NCBI GenBank assembly: GCA_021324265.1
Contig: JAJPJK010000007.1
Span: 1-45,527, forward strand
Length of the DNA stretch: 45,527 bases
Direction of reading: 5' to 3'
DNA from: Thermoproteota archaeon
GTDB taxonomy: Archaea; Thermoproteota; Thermoprotei; Gearchaeales; Gearchaeaceae
The translations under genes were made by a program, and so were the position numbers. Every line of letters starts with the position of its first letter. The stretch's first letter is position 1. A model generated the notes under the pieces. That model did no database searches, was not told the DNA's origin, and saw only the letters and a program-made list of their open reading frames with translations. Below, in pieces: positions 25,688 through 33,201 of this stretch.

Positions 25688-26673
25688 AGTTCGCTTACGG
25701 CCTTCAATACTTCCTTAATTTCTTTAGCAGTATATCTTTTACCGAATAATTTATCCAAAATTTTTGACTTCAAGGATAATTTAGGAGAGCAGCCACATGC
25801 AAATGGGTGCCCGCCACCATTGAATCTTCTTGCAATCTTCAATAAATTCACGTTTTTGTTCAAGCCTGCATACAGTGATACTGATCTGTTAGAATAAATC
25901 ACGACAGTGAAGTCCAATTTATGCTCTAGACTTGCATATTTACCAGTCAAACTTCCAGGCAACTTTGTTTTCCTAACATCTATTATTGTGTATCTGAAAT
26001 TGCTTTTAGTTGTATAGACTGGCAGCGTTTTGACATATTCCTTAATTTTTTCATCATTTCTTTGCTCCTTTTTAGCCCATTTAAGGATCTTTTCGTCATT
26101 GATCTTCCCTTCACTAAGGACCTCGAAGATGTACTGTAATCTTTTTTTATTCCTTAATGCTCTGTTTATGTTAATTGCTTCTTCAGTAGCATATGTAGCA
26201 CTATCTGCATCATTCGCTATCCTTACTAAGTTCTCAATAATATCGTCATTCATTCCGAAAACCTTAGCTACAAGTTCTGCAGCGCTTATAGCAGGTTCGA
26301 CATAGATTTTTGCATGTTTACCCAATCTTTCTATCGAGTCTGCGGGCCAAGAATGATGATCTATCCATATTACTTCGCACTTAGAATTGTAAACTTTCTC
26401 CAATGTTTGGGCTATGCTATCTAGCTGTTCTTCATTAGGTGAAAGGTCTGATAAGATAATTGTCTTATTTTCGACATTAAGCTCTGCAAGATGATTTGAA
26501 AGATTTCTAGGTGATGAAGGTATGTAAAAGCCATCTCCAAATTTTCTTTTTATTATCGACGCGCAAATTATACCGTCCACATCATCATGAGAAATTATGA
26601 TGACGTTTTTATCAGTGTTAAAACTTGGTTTCTTTTTTGATTTGAAAAATTTTAATATGTTGAATATTTTCAT
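25684..26673 (-). CDS. DHH-family phosphoesterase
   Basis: A 329-residue DHH/DHHA1 phosphoesterase. Metal-binding motifs are ISHDDVDGI (Asp30, Asp31, Asp33), LSDLSPN, and WIDHHSW (Asp105-His106-His107). The C-terminal DHHA1 motif is RRFNGGGHPFACG. Relatives include RecJ-like exonucleases, nanoRNases and oligonucleotide or cyclic-dinucleotide hydrolases. The archaeal RecJ/GAN type is longer, so a NrnA-like or other oligonucleotide hydrolase is a fair guess. It shares one base with the elp3 stop (TAATG) and overlaps ubiX by 4 bp. Confidence 0.85.
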   Translation of the reverse strand: MKIFNILKFFKSKKKPSFNTDKNVIIISHDDVDGIICASIIKRKFGDGFYIPSSPRNLSNHLAELNVENKTIILSDLSPNEEQLDSIAQTLEKVYNSKCEVIWIDHHSWPADSIERLGKHAKIYVEPAISAAELVAKVFGMNDDIIENLVRIANDADSATYATEEAININRALRNKKRLQYIFEVLSEGKINDEKILKWAKKEQRNDEKIKEYVKTLPVYTTKSNFRYTIIDVRKTKLPGSLTGKYASLEHKLDFTVVIYSNRSVSLYAGLNKNVNLLKIARRFNGGGHPFACGCSPKLSLKSKILDKLFGKRYTAKEIKEVLKAVSEL

Positions 26674-28112
26674 TAGATTTCGATAAGTGATGCTCTATTT
26701 AAATTTTTAGCCATGTAAGGTCCTTCTAAATTATATCCAAATTTTCTGTAATATCCCCTAACGCCTATTGCGCTTATGATTATCATTTTCCCTAATCCAT
26801 ATTCATACAGAGCTATTCTTTCAGCTTCGGCCAACAACATTTTGCCATACCCCTTATGTTGCCAAGCCTCTTCGCTCTTGATACCAACTGGGACAGAAGA
26901 CCCATATACGTGTAATTCTCTTACTATAGCAGCATTTTTTGCTTCTCTCTTCCAAGAATCCTTAGGTATTCTAAGTCGTAAGTAACCTATAAGGGTTAAG
27001 TCATCATCTTCAAAAGTTAAAAAGTGTTCAACGCCTTCAGAAGCTATGTAGCTCCTTCTTATCAATCTAACTTTGCTCTGGTCTAGTTTATGGCCTTCCT
27101 TTATTTCCCTTATTCCTACCTCTCTGCACCTCGTACATAGGCATCTTATACCTTCTTTTTTTAGTTTTCGATTCACATATTCTCTTAGATCGCCTCTTCT
27201 TATTCCACCAATTACGAGGCTAGAAGGAAGGTCTCTTTGAACTCTATTAACTCTAATGTAAGGCGGTAAAAATTTTGTAATCTCGCATATAAGCTCAGCT
27301 GCTTCCTCCTCATTGAGAGGTTTATAGTTTCCTTCTCGATATTCTTTTTCAAGTTCAGAGCCGGGCAATACAACAGTAGGATAAATTTTTATCATATCAG
27401 GGCAAAATCTTGAATCATAAAAAATGCGCTTAAAAGATTCAATGTCCTTTTCTTTCGAAGAACCTGGCAAACCAAGCATCATATGATAGCACACTTCAAA
27501 ACCTGCATCCTTCAGTAGTCTTGTAGCTGCTATAACTTCCTCGATTCCATGTCCCCTTTTTACTTTTTCCAATACATCATTGTGAGTTGATTGAACTCCT
27601 ATCTCAACGCGAGTTACGCCTAAGTTTAAAAGCTCTTCAAGTATCGCTTCATCGAGCCAATCAGGTCTTGTCTCTATGGATATGCCTACACATTTTATTA
27701 ATGCATTTTCATTCTTCATTATTTCCTGCTCTATGTTGAAACCTTCCTCGTAGTTAATCCTAGGGAAATCGTTTAGCGCTTTGACTGCCGAGCCTATAAA
27801 CCATCTTCTATAGTTCTTGGGTAAGGCTGTAAAGGTACCTCCAACGGCAATTATTTGGGATTTGGAAGGAAAATGGCCCATCATTAAGTATTGTTTCAGT
27901 CTTTCCATTGTCTGATAATAAGGATGATAAGCATTCATTGCTGCACGATTCACTGCAGGTTCTCCAATAAGATAACTTTTAGGCGCGCCAAATGATGGGC
28001 CTCCAAAACAATAAGTGCATTTAGCAGGACAATCAAAAGGAGCGGTTACGATAGCAACGACAGAAATACCTGATGCAGCTCTTATTGGTTTCTTTATTTC
28101 ACTAAGCTCCAC
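26673..28112 (-). CDS. elp3: Elp3-like tRNA uridine(34) acetyltransferase, short N-terminus
   Basis: A radical SAM plus GNAT enzyme that starts the cm5-type modification of wobble uridine. Radical SAM cysteines are 28, 32 and 35 (DCPAKCTYCFGG), then EPAVNRA, GGTFTALP, SIETRPDW and VEIGVQS. The C-terminal acetyltransferase contains RELHVYGSSVPVG, WQHKGYGKMLL and YYRKFGYNLEGPYM. At 479 residues it is about 50-60 shorter than usual archaeal Elp3, since the GTG start is preceded by a stop two codons upstream and the N-terminal helical region is missing. The cluster spacing is CX3CX2C rather than the CX4CX2C usual in Elp3. Confidence 0.88.
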   Translation of the reverse strand: MELSEIKKPIRAASGISVVAIVTAPFDCPAKCTYCFGGPSFGAPKSYLIGEPAVNRAAMNAYHPYYQTMERLKQYLMMGHFPSKSQIIAVGGTFTALPKNYRRWFIGSAVKALNDFPRINYEEGFNIEQEIMKNENALIKCVGISIETRPDWLDEAILEELLNLGVTRVEIGVQSTHNDVLEKVKRGHGIEEVIAATRLLKDAGFEVCYHMMLGLPGSSKEKDIESFKRIFYDSRFCPDMIKIYPTVVLPGSELEKEYREGNYKPLNEEEAAELICEITKFLPPYIRVNRVQRDLPSSLVIGGIRRGDLREYVNRKLKKEGIRCLCTRCREVGIREIKEGHKLDQSKVRLIRRSYIASEGVEHFLTFEDDDLTLIGYLRLRIPKDSWKREAKNAAIVRELHVYGSSVPVGIKSEEAWQHKGYGKMLLAEAERIALYEYGLGKMIIISAIGVRGYYRKFGYNLEGPYMAKNLNRASLIEI

Positions 28113-28169
28113 TTTTCATCTCTCTTTAAGTAAACGAATTAATAAAGGTTAGTTGTTCATTATGGGTTA

Positions 28170-29111
28170 ATGATTAAGAGATTCAGCATTAGTGATGTAA
28201 ATGGATTAGTTAGGCTTTATAACGAATCTATGCGCGAAGATCCCGATTTTCGTCCGCTTAATTATGAGGAATTTCAGTACAGATACCTAGAATTGCCTTA
28301 TGAAACTATAGCCTTGGTTTCATCATCTGGATCTACTATTGATGGTGGTATTATAGCCGATGTGGATCCGCTGATGGAGAAAAAGTTTGGGAGAAAAATT
28401 TCTGTCGTAGATCTTATGGTAGCAAAAAAGGATAATTTCTTAGAGATTTCAAAATCGTTAATTAGTGCTTTGGAGCAATCTCTTAAGCAGTTAGGTGTAG
28501 AAGAAATTCAATTCCACTTCGTTGCTGAAAATATGAAGGATGTTCAAGAAGTTCTGTTTGCTTCTGGGTTTGAGCAGAGTAGGATTTGGTATTACATGGA
28601 GCGTGATGTGGAGCAAATTGACTTGCCAGATCTTCCTAGTGGTTTTAAATGGGACCACATAAGATTCAGAGGTAAATATGCTAATGCGAGGAAATGGTTA
28701 GAATGTCACAACAAAGCTTTCGAAACTCATTATGGTATGCGACCACTAAGGTATGAAGAGCTTAAGTCTTATTTGTTTGAAGAAAGCTTTGATCCAACAG
28801 GATATTTTGGAATATATGAAATTGGAAAAAGGCGCTTCGTTGCACAATGTTCATGTGAAGTCGATACAAAGTTAAACGAATACCAAATGGCCAGTAAAGG
28901 AGTAATATGGACTGTAGGCGTCTTGGAAGAAATGCGAGGTAGGGGGTTTGGGAAGCTACTTGTTATGAAGGCTATAAATTGGTTATATAGCAAAGGCGTA
29001 AAGAGGGCTGCAATTCATGTCGATTCGCTAAACGAAAGAGCCTTTAATATATACAGCAACTTAGGTTTCAAAATTTTAAGAAAGAGACTATTCTATAGTA
29101 AGACCCTCTAG
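28170..29111 (+). CDS. Tandem GNAT acetyltransferase, MshD-like layout
   Basis: A 313-residue protein with two GNAT folds. The N-terminal one (about 1-150) looks degenerate. The C-terminal one has the acetyl-CoA motif VGVLEEMRGRGFGKLL, then AIHVDSLNERAFNIYSNLGF and a final aromatic Y. Length and layout match mycothiol synthase (MshD, about 315 residues), including an inter-domain NKAFETHYG and FDPTGYF that resemble the MshD segments. The acceptor is unknown. It is convergent with a cysteinyl-tRNA-synthetase paralogue that resembles MshC, overlapping by 24 bp. N-terminal protein acetylation or another small-molecule target remains possible. Confidence 0.7.
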   Translation: MIKRFSISDVNGLVRLYNESMREDPDFRPLNYEEFQYRYLELPYETIALVSSSGSTIDGGIIADVDPLMEKKFGRKISVVDLMVAKKDNFLEISKSLISALEQSLKQLGVEEIQFHFVAENMKDVQEVLFASGFEQSRIWYYMERDVEQIDLPDLPSGFKWDHIRFRGKYANARKWLECHNKAFETHYGMRPLRYEELKSYLFEESFDPTGYFGIYEIGKRRFVAQCSCEVDTKLNEYQMASKGVIWTVGVLEEMRGRGFGKLLVMKAINWLYSKGVKRAAIHVDSLNERAFNIYSNLGFKILRKRLFYSKTL

Positions 29112-30272
29112 TATTCCCGTCAAGCTAGTAAATGTTCTATAGGCCTCTTTTAATAATTCAACACTACCTTCGTCCAGGCTCTTTCTCGTCACGAATTTGT
29201 TTAATTCAATCCACTCTTTTATTGCTTTTCTCGAATTGAGGTTGTTTTCAAGACTTTTAATAAATCTATTTTTATATTCTAATATTCTTTTATTAATATT
29301 AATACCTTTCTTGCTTCTATTTATTTTAGGCAGCATTTTATTAACTAATTTTTTATTATATATTAGAAGATTTTCATTAAAACTATAATCTCTTTTTTGA
29401 TCAAGCCCATAATAGTATAATCTTATTGCATCAAGATCAAATTCCTTTTTTATACTCCTATAATATATTATATTTCCAAGTGATTTTGACATTTTATCTC
29501 CTTTATATTTCAAGAGACCTGTATGAAGAAAAAATCTCGACACTGGATACGTTCCTGAGTAATATTCGCCTATGATTTGTATGAATTCATGATGTGGGAA
29601 TATCAATTCTTTTGCTCCCACATGTATATCGCAAACACCTTCAAATAGAGTTTTAAGAACTGTGAAATCCTGAAGATGCCAGCCAACCATTCCTGTTCCG
29701 TATATCTTGTTGTTTTCATATCCTGCATTCATCCATAGTCTGAAGTCGCATGGATTTCTCTTATTTTCATCTGGTTCAAGTATCGTATGTAATATGGTTT
29801 CTCTATCCATTCTAGATAATTCACCAAGGTGTTTAGATTTCGAAATATCACAGTATATGCCATTTTTTGTTTGGTAAGTCAAACCCTTACCTTTTAGATT
29901 TTCTATTATCTCTATAGATTGTTCGATGTAAGTTGAAGGTCTGACAAATGTTATGTTTTTTCCTAAAAGCTCAGATATATCTAGCGTAACTCTTTCGTAA
30001 TACCGTTCAATAATCTCTTCAGGTTTCATTTTCTCCTTCTCAGCCCTTTCAGAGATCTTAAGATCCATATCAGTTAGGTTTATGACTATTTTGTATTGAA
30101 GGCCATTATATTCAAAGTATCTTCTTAGAAGATCTGTAGCCAGTAAAACGCGTAGATGACCGAGGTGGAGATCGTCATAAAGCGTTGGTCCACATACGAA
30201 AATCTTCACCGATCTATCATGAGCTTGAAAAAGTTCAGTCTTGCCCGAAATGCGGCTATAAAATTTGAGCAT
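29088..30272 (-). CDS. Cysteinyl-tRNA synthetase paralogue, MshC-like architecture
   Basis: A 394-residue class I synthetase fold with HLGH (residues 37-40) and KMSKS (260-264). Compared with true CysRS (about 460), it ends after the helical bundle (SLTGILEG) and lacks the C-terminal anticodon-binding part. Zinc ligands are altered: Cys27 and His227 are kept, but the GWHIEC cysteine is Asp202 (GWHLQD) and the second Glu of HHENE is Ile231 (HHEFI). HHEF and the truncated end both match MshC, the cysteine ligase of mycothiol synthesis, although MshC keeps the Cys that is Asp here. The last 100 residues are very AT-rich (29210-29400). It may ligate an amino acid to a small molecule rather than tRNA. 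A divergent genuine CysRS is the alternative. Confidence 0.7.
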   Translation of the reverse strand: MLKFYSRISGKTELFQAHDRSVKIFVCGPTLYDDLHLGHLRVLLATDLLRRYFEYNGLQYKIVINLTDMDLKISERAEKEKMKPEEIIERYYERVTLDISELLGKNITFVRPSTYIEQSIEIIENLKGKGLTYQTKNGIYCDISKSKHLGELSRMDRETILHTILEPDENKRNPCDFRLWMNAGYENNKIYGTGMVGWHLQDFTVLKTLFEGVCDIHVGAKELIFPHHEFIQIIGEYYSGTYPVSRFFLHTGLLKYKGDKMSKSLGNIIYYRSIKKEFDLDAIRLYYYGLDQKRDYSFNENLLIYNKKLVNKMLPKINRSKKGININKRILEYKNRFIKSLENNLNSRKAIKEWIELNKFVTRKSLDEGSVELLKEAYRTFTSLTGILEGLTIE

Positions 30273-30310
30273 GAAGAATTTATTTAGCGAATTTAATTTA
30301 AGCTTTTAGA

Positions 30311-30550
30311 ATGAAGTTAAAGCTAAGAAGCGAGAAGGATCTTTTGCGCTATGTTTTGGCACTTAACATAGATGAAGGAATAAGAATTCCAATAAAAGAG
30401 GGTATGATAATTATAACGAGGTATGATTCAAGGTTTTATTTAAAAATGGAAGGTAAAAATGAGCTAGAAAAAATATTTAACGATGATAATGAATTGTTAA
30501 ATTTCATTAGGCCATATATTTCATTTCCAAACGAGGCAGAACTTTATTAG
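30311..30550 (+). CDS. Small protein of 79 residues, unknown function
   Basis: I do not recognise this protein. It mixes helical (SEKDLLRYVLALN) and strand-like (EGMIIITRYDSRFYLKM) stretches and a C-terminal helix (NELLNFIRPYI). It has no cysteines or membrane segment. It is divergent from the CysRS-like gene across 38 bp, sharing its control region, and its stop interlocks by 4 bp with the glycosylase gene. The dense packing and AT-rich promoter region (30283-30303) support a real gene. Confidence 0.6.
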   Translation: MKLKLRSEKDLLRYVLALNIDEGIRIPIKEGMIIITRYDSRFYLKMEGKNELEKIFNDDNELLNFIRPYISFPNEAELY

Positions 30551-31272
30551 TAACGAATTTGGCATTTTGGACAAAAATAAGATATTCTTTTAGCCAAACC
30601 CGTCCTTTTCCTAGCAATCTTGCTTTCACAAATCTTACATGTCTTAAATCCGTAAACTTTCATGTAATTGCGAAGCCTACCGTTCTCTTTTCTCACTTTA
30701 TAGAAAAGCAATGAAAATTCCCTTACTTCTTTGAGTAATCCTAGAAGCATTTCTTCAGGTATTTGGTTTGTTGTGGATTCTGGATGTATTTTAGCTGAAA
30801 ATAATGATTCGACCTTAATTATATTGCCAACGCCAGGCAAAATATCTTGATCTAATAGAACATCACATATAGCCCTTTTATCTTTCTTGATAATTTCGAG
30901 AACCTTGTCTGCCTTCCAATTTTCATCTAAAATGTCTTCTATTTTCATTCTATATTCTCGGAGTGTGTTAACTGAACAATTATAGAAGAAAACTTTTCTT
31001 TTTCCTTCCAACGCCAATCTGATTCTATTCTCATTTCTCGTTATTTCATCAATGGAATAGCTGCCGTACATCAGAAAATGTATTTTAATCAATCCGTAAC
31101 CAGCTATATCTATGATCAAGTTTTTACCATGACTGATAATTCTCTGTATGCGTTTACCAATGATTTCTTCGAATCTTACTCTTCTTGAATTGCCCCAAGC
31201 CTTGTGAATATCCTCTCCCTCTAAGATTTCTCTCAATCTCTCCGCGACAACTTTAACACTAGGTCCTTCCAT
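30547..31272 (-). CDS. Fpg/Nei-family DNA glycosylase-like protein without the N-terminal proline
   Basis: A 241-residue base-excision repair protein of the formamidopyrimidine/endonuclease VIII family. It has the H2TH region LLDQDILPGVGNIIKVE and a C-terminal zinc finger with Cys212, Cys215, Cys234 and Cys237, plus the beta-hairpin residues TGLAKRISYF. Family enzymes start (M)PEGP or (M)PELP, with the N-terminal proline as nucleophile. Here the start is MEGP, so no proline is exposed, and no upstream start in frame is available. It shares one base with the preceding DUF72 stop (TAATG). Confidence 0.85.
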   Translation of the reverse strand: MEGPSVKVVAERLREILEGEDIHKAWGNSRRVRFEEIIGKRIQRIISHGKNLIIDIAGYGLIKIHFLMYGSYSIDEITRNENRIRLALEGKRKVFFYNCSVNTLREYRMKIEDILDENWKADKVLEIIKKDKRAICDVLLDQDILPGVGNIIKVESLFSAKIHPESTTNQIPEEMLLGLLKEVREFSLLFYKVRKENGRLRNYMKVYGFKTCKICESKIARKRTGLAKRISYFCPKCQIRY

Positions 31273-31988
31273 TACAATAATTTTGAGAAGCTAAGCGCAT
31301 CTTCATACATAAAGATATTATTGAAGAGAATGTACTTTTCTGATGCGTTAATGTCTGTGATTTTAGTTTTTAGAACCTTTAAGTCATCTATTGAATATTT
31401 ATAGCTATACATTTTCTTCCCGGGCGGTGATCCATGCAACCTTGTATAGAGAATATTACTTGAAGAAAGATATCTAGGTTCCGAAGCAAAGAGGTCTGTA
31501 CAATGTATTAAATCGAATTCCTCGCATAAGGCTTTTATGTACTCTTCTTTCCAACCTCTGAGTTCTACTGCTATTTTAATTTCATCCCTCACTATTTCAT
31601 AAAAGAATTTTTTGGCGTTATTGATATTTTCTTCAGTATCTCTAAAGCTTGATGGAAGTTGTATAAGACATATTTTCGCTTTCAATATCTTGCAAGCATT
31701 TAGGGTCTTCTCCCATGATTCGAAGACGGCCTTTGTTGGTTTTAATGAACCATGTTCATTGCTTGGTTTAACGTTTGATCTTTTCCAAGTTGGGCTGCTT
31801 GGAGGATGACTTACACCTTGAAAACATTTCACGGTGAATTCGAAATCATGAGGAGCTTCCATTCTAAGCATTTTCAGTCTTTCGTCTGGGACTATATTAT
31901 AAAAGGTTTCTTGGATTTCAACAAGCTTAAAATTCTTAAAATATTCTTTCCTGCTCTTCTGAAATCCACAGCAGCCTATTTTGATCAC
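31272..31988 (-). CDS. DUF72 (YecE-like) family protein
   Basis: A 238-residue TIM-barrel-like protein of the DUF72 family: IGCCGFQKSRKEYF at the N-terminus, VEIQETFYN, FEFTVKCFQGVSHP, LIQLPSSF, IAVELRGW, and TRLHGSPPG near the end. Its biochemical function is not established. In archaea such genes are often beside DNA repair genes, and here it is translationally linked to the Nei-like glycosylase. Nothing in the sequence assigns a substrate. Confidence 0.88.
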   Translation of the reverse strand: MIKIGCCGFQKSRKEYFKNFKLVEIQETFYNIVPDERLKMLRMEAPHDFEFTVKCFQGVSHPPSSPTWKRSNVKPSNEHGSLKPTKAVFESWEKTLNACKILKAKICLIQLPSSFRDTEENINNAKKFFYEIVRDEIKIAVELRGWKEEYIKALCEEFDLIHCTDLFASEPRYLSSSNILYTRLHGSPPGKKMYSYKYSIDDLKVLKTKITDINASEKYILFNNIFMYEDALSFSKLL

Positions 31989-32046
31989 ATTAAATCAATA
32001 CTATTTTTAAAGTAAAGTTTAAGTTAAAATCAACTCTAATCATGTT

Positions 32047-32373
32047 GTGTCCATAACCATAGATGATCTAAAGAAGATCGATCTGCGAGTAGGAAAAGTA
32101 ATAGAAGCGAAGCGTGTTGAAGGTACGGATAAACTTCTGTTACTAAAAGTTAACTTAGGAGGAGAAGTAAGGAACATCGTTACAGGTATAGGTGATCAGT
32201 ATGAACCAGAGTATCTGTTGGGTAGGAATGTCGTTGTTGTAGCTAATCTCAAGCCTAGGGTAATAAGGGGAGTTGAAAGTCAAGGTATGATATTGTGTGC
32301 TGTGGATGAAGAAGAAAATGTTTTCCCCATCACCACTCTTGGTGATGCAAAGGAGGGTTCAAAAGTATACTGA
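32047..32373 (+). CDS. Stand-alone tRNA-binding (EMAP/CsaA-like) OB-fold protein
   Basis: A 108-residue OB-fold protein like the C-terminal tRNA-binding domain of methionyl-tRNA synthetase or CsaA: IDLRVGKVIEAKRVEGTDKL, GEVRNIVTGIG, and KPRVIRGVESQGMILCA. It probably binds tRNA and assists a synthetase in trans, or acts as a chaperone. GTG at 32047 is the start, since the ATG at 32042 is out of frame and stops after four codons. The polyprenyl synthase gene follows 6 bp later. Confidence 0.9.
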   Translation: MSITIDDLKKIDLRVGKVIEAKRVEGTDKLLLLKVNLGGEVRNIVTGIGDQYEPEYLLGRNVVVVANLKPRVIRGVESQGMILCAVDEEENVFPITTLGDAKEGSKVY

Positions 32374-32379
32374 CTTGAG

Positions 32380-33201
32380 ATGCAGAATACGGATCTATTA
32401 GGAAATCCGATCTTTCTCAAAAAAGTTGCCTTATTCGAGAAGGCATTACAGAGGGAGATTGAGAGATATAAAGATTCTGTCTTTTATGAATCCTTACTTT
32501 ATGCTTTAAGCAATGGTAAGAGGCTAAGGCCTATCTTAGTGCTACTATGTTCTGAATTGTTAAACGTCCCAAAAAAAGAACCTTTTTCTGCCGCCATCAT
32601 GGTTGAGCTAATACACACTGTTTCTTTAGTTCATGATGATATGATAGATAAGGATGTTGAAAGGCGTGGCATGCAAAGTTATCATATGAAGTACGGTGAA
32701 GAACAAGCTTTATTACTAGCAGATTTTGTACTTTCTTTAGTTTTGGAATTATCATTGAGATATTCAGATACAGAGATTCCAACAATGACTTCAAGAACAG
32801 TTAGAAGAATGAGCGAGGGCCAGCTATTAGAGATAAAGCTTCGAGATAAAGATAAAATAAATTGGAATGATTATTTTAAAATTATAGACAGTAAAACCGC
32901 TTCATTGTTTGAGCTTTCTTCTAGAACAGGTGCTATTTTAACTACAGAAGACCCATATTATATTGATGCAGCATCAGAATACGGTCGTAACTTAGGTCTA
33001 GTTTATCAAATTTATGATGATTTACGTGATTGGTCGAAAAAAGAATATGTTCAGAAGCTGGATGTAGATGATATAGGAAATTTCCTTAAGGGTAAAATTC
33101 AATATCATATGGAATTATCGAGGAATGCTTTGAAATCGTTACCTGAAAGTCAAGCAAGGGAGTTATTAGAAAGATTTCTTAATGTAATAGTAAAAGTTTA
33201 A
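32380..33201 (+). CDS. Polyprenyl (geranylgeranyl) diphosphate synthase-like protein
   Basis: Chain-elongating prenyltransferase for archaeal lipids or quinones. The first aspartate-rich motif is VHDDMIDKD (Asp86, 87, 90) with the following RRG, the second is YDDLRDW (Asp213, 214, 217), and NGKRLRP is present at 45-51. At 273 residues it is about 40-50 shorter than typical family members. The conserved GK-rich stretch and KTLP-like segment after the second motif are replaced by KKEYVQKLDVDDIG. It may be a divergent enzyme or the partner of another synthase. The stop interlocks by 4 bp with trpB. Confidence 0.85.
   Translation: MQNTDLLGNPIFLKKVALFEKALQREIERYKDSVFYESLLYALSNGKRLRPILVLLCSELLNVPKKEPFSAAIMVELIHTVSLVHDDMIDKDVERRGMQSYHMKYGEEQALLLADFVLSLVLELSLRYSDTEIPTMTSRTVRRMSEGQLLEIKLRDKDKINWNDYFKIIDSKTASLFELSSRTGAILTTEDPYYIDAASEYGRNLGLVYQIYDDLRDWSKKEYVQKLDVDDIGNFLKGKIQYHMELSRNALKSLPESQARELLERFLNVIVKV

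Noticed and set aside
25589-25897. 102-codon plus-strand frame across ubiX and the DHH gene
   Set aside because: It is antisense to two conserved genes and has no promoter or recognisable protein features.
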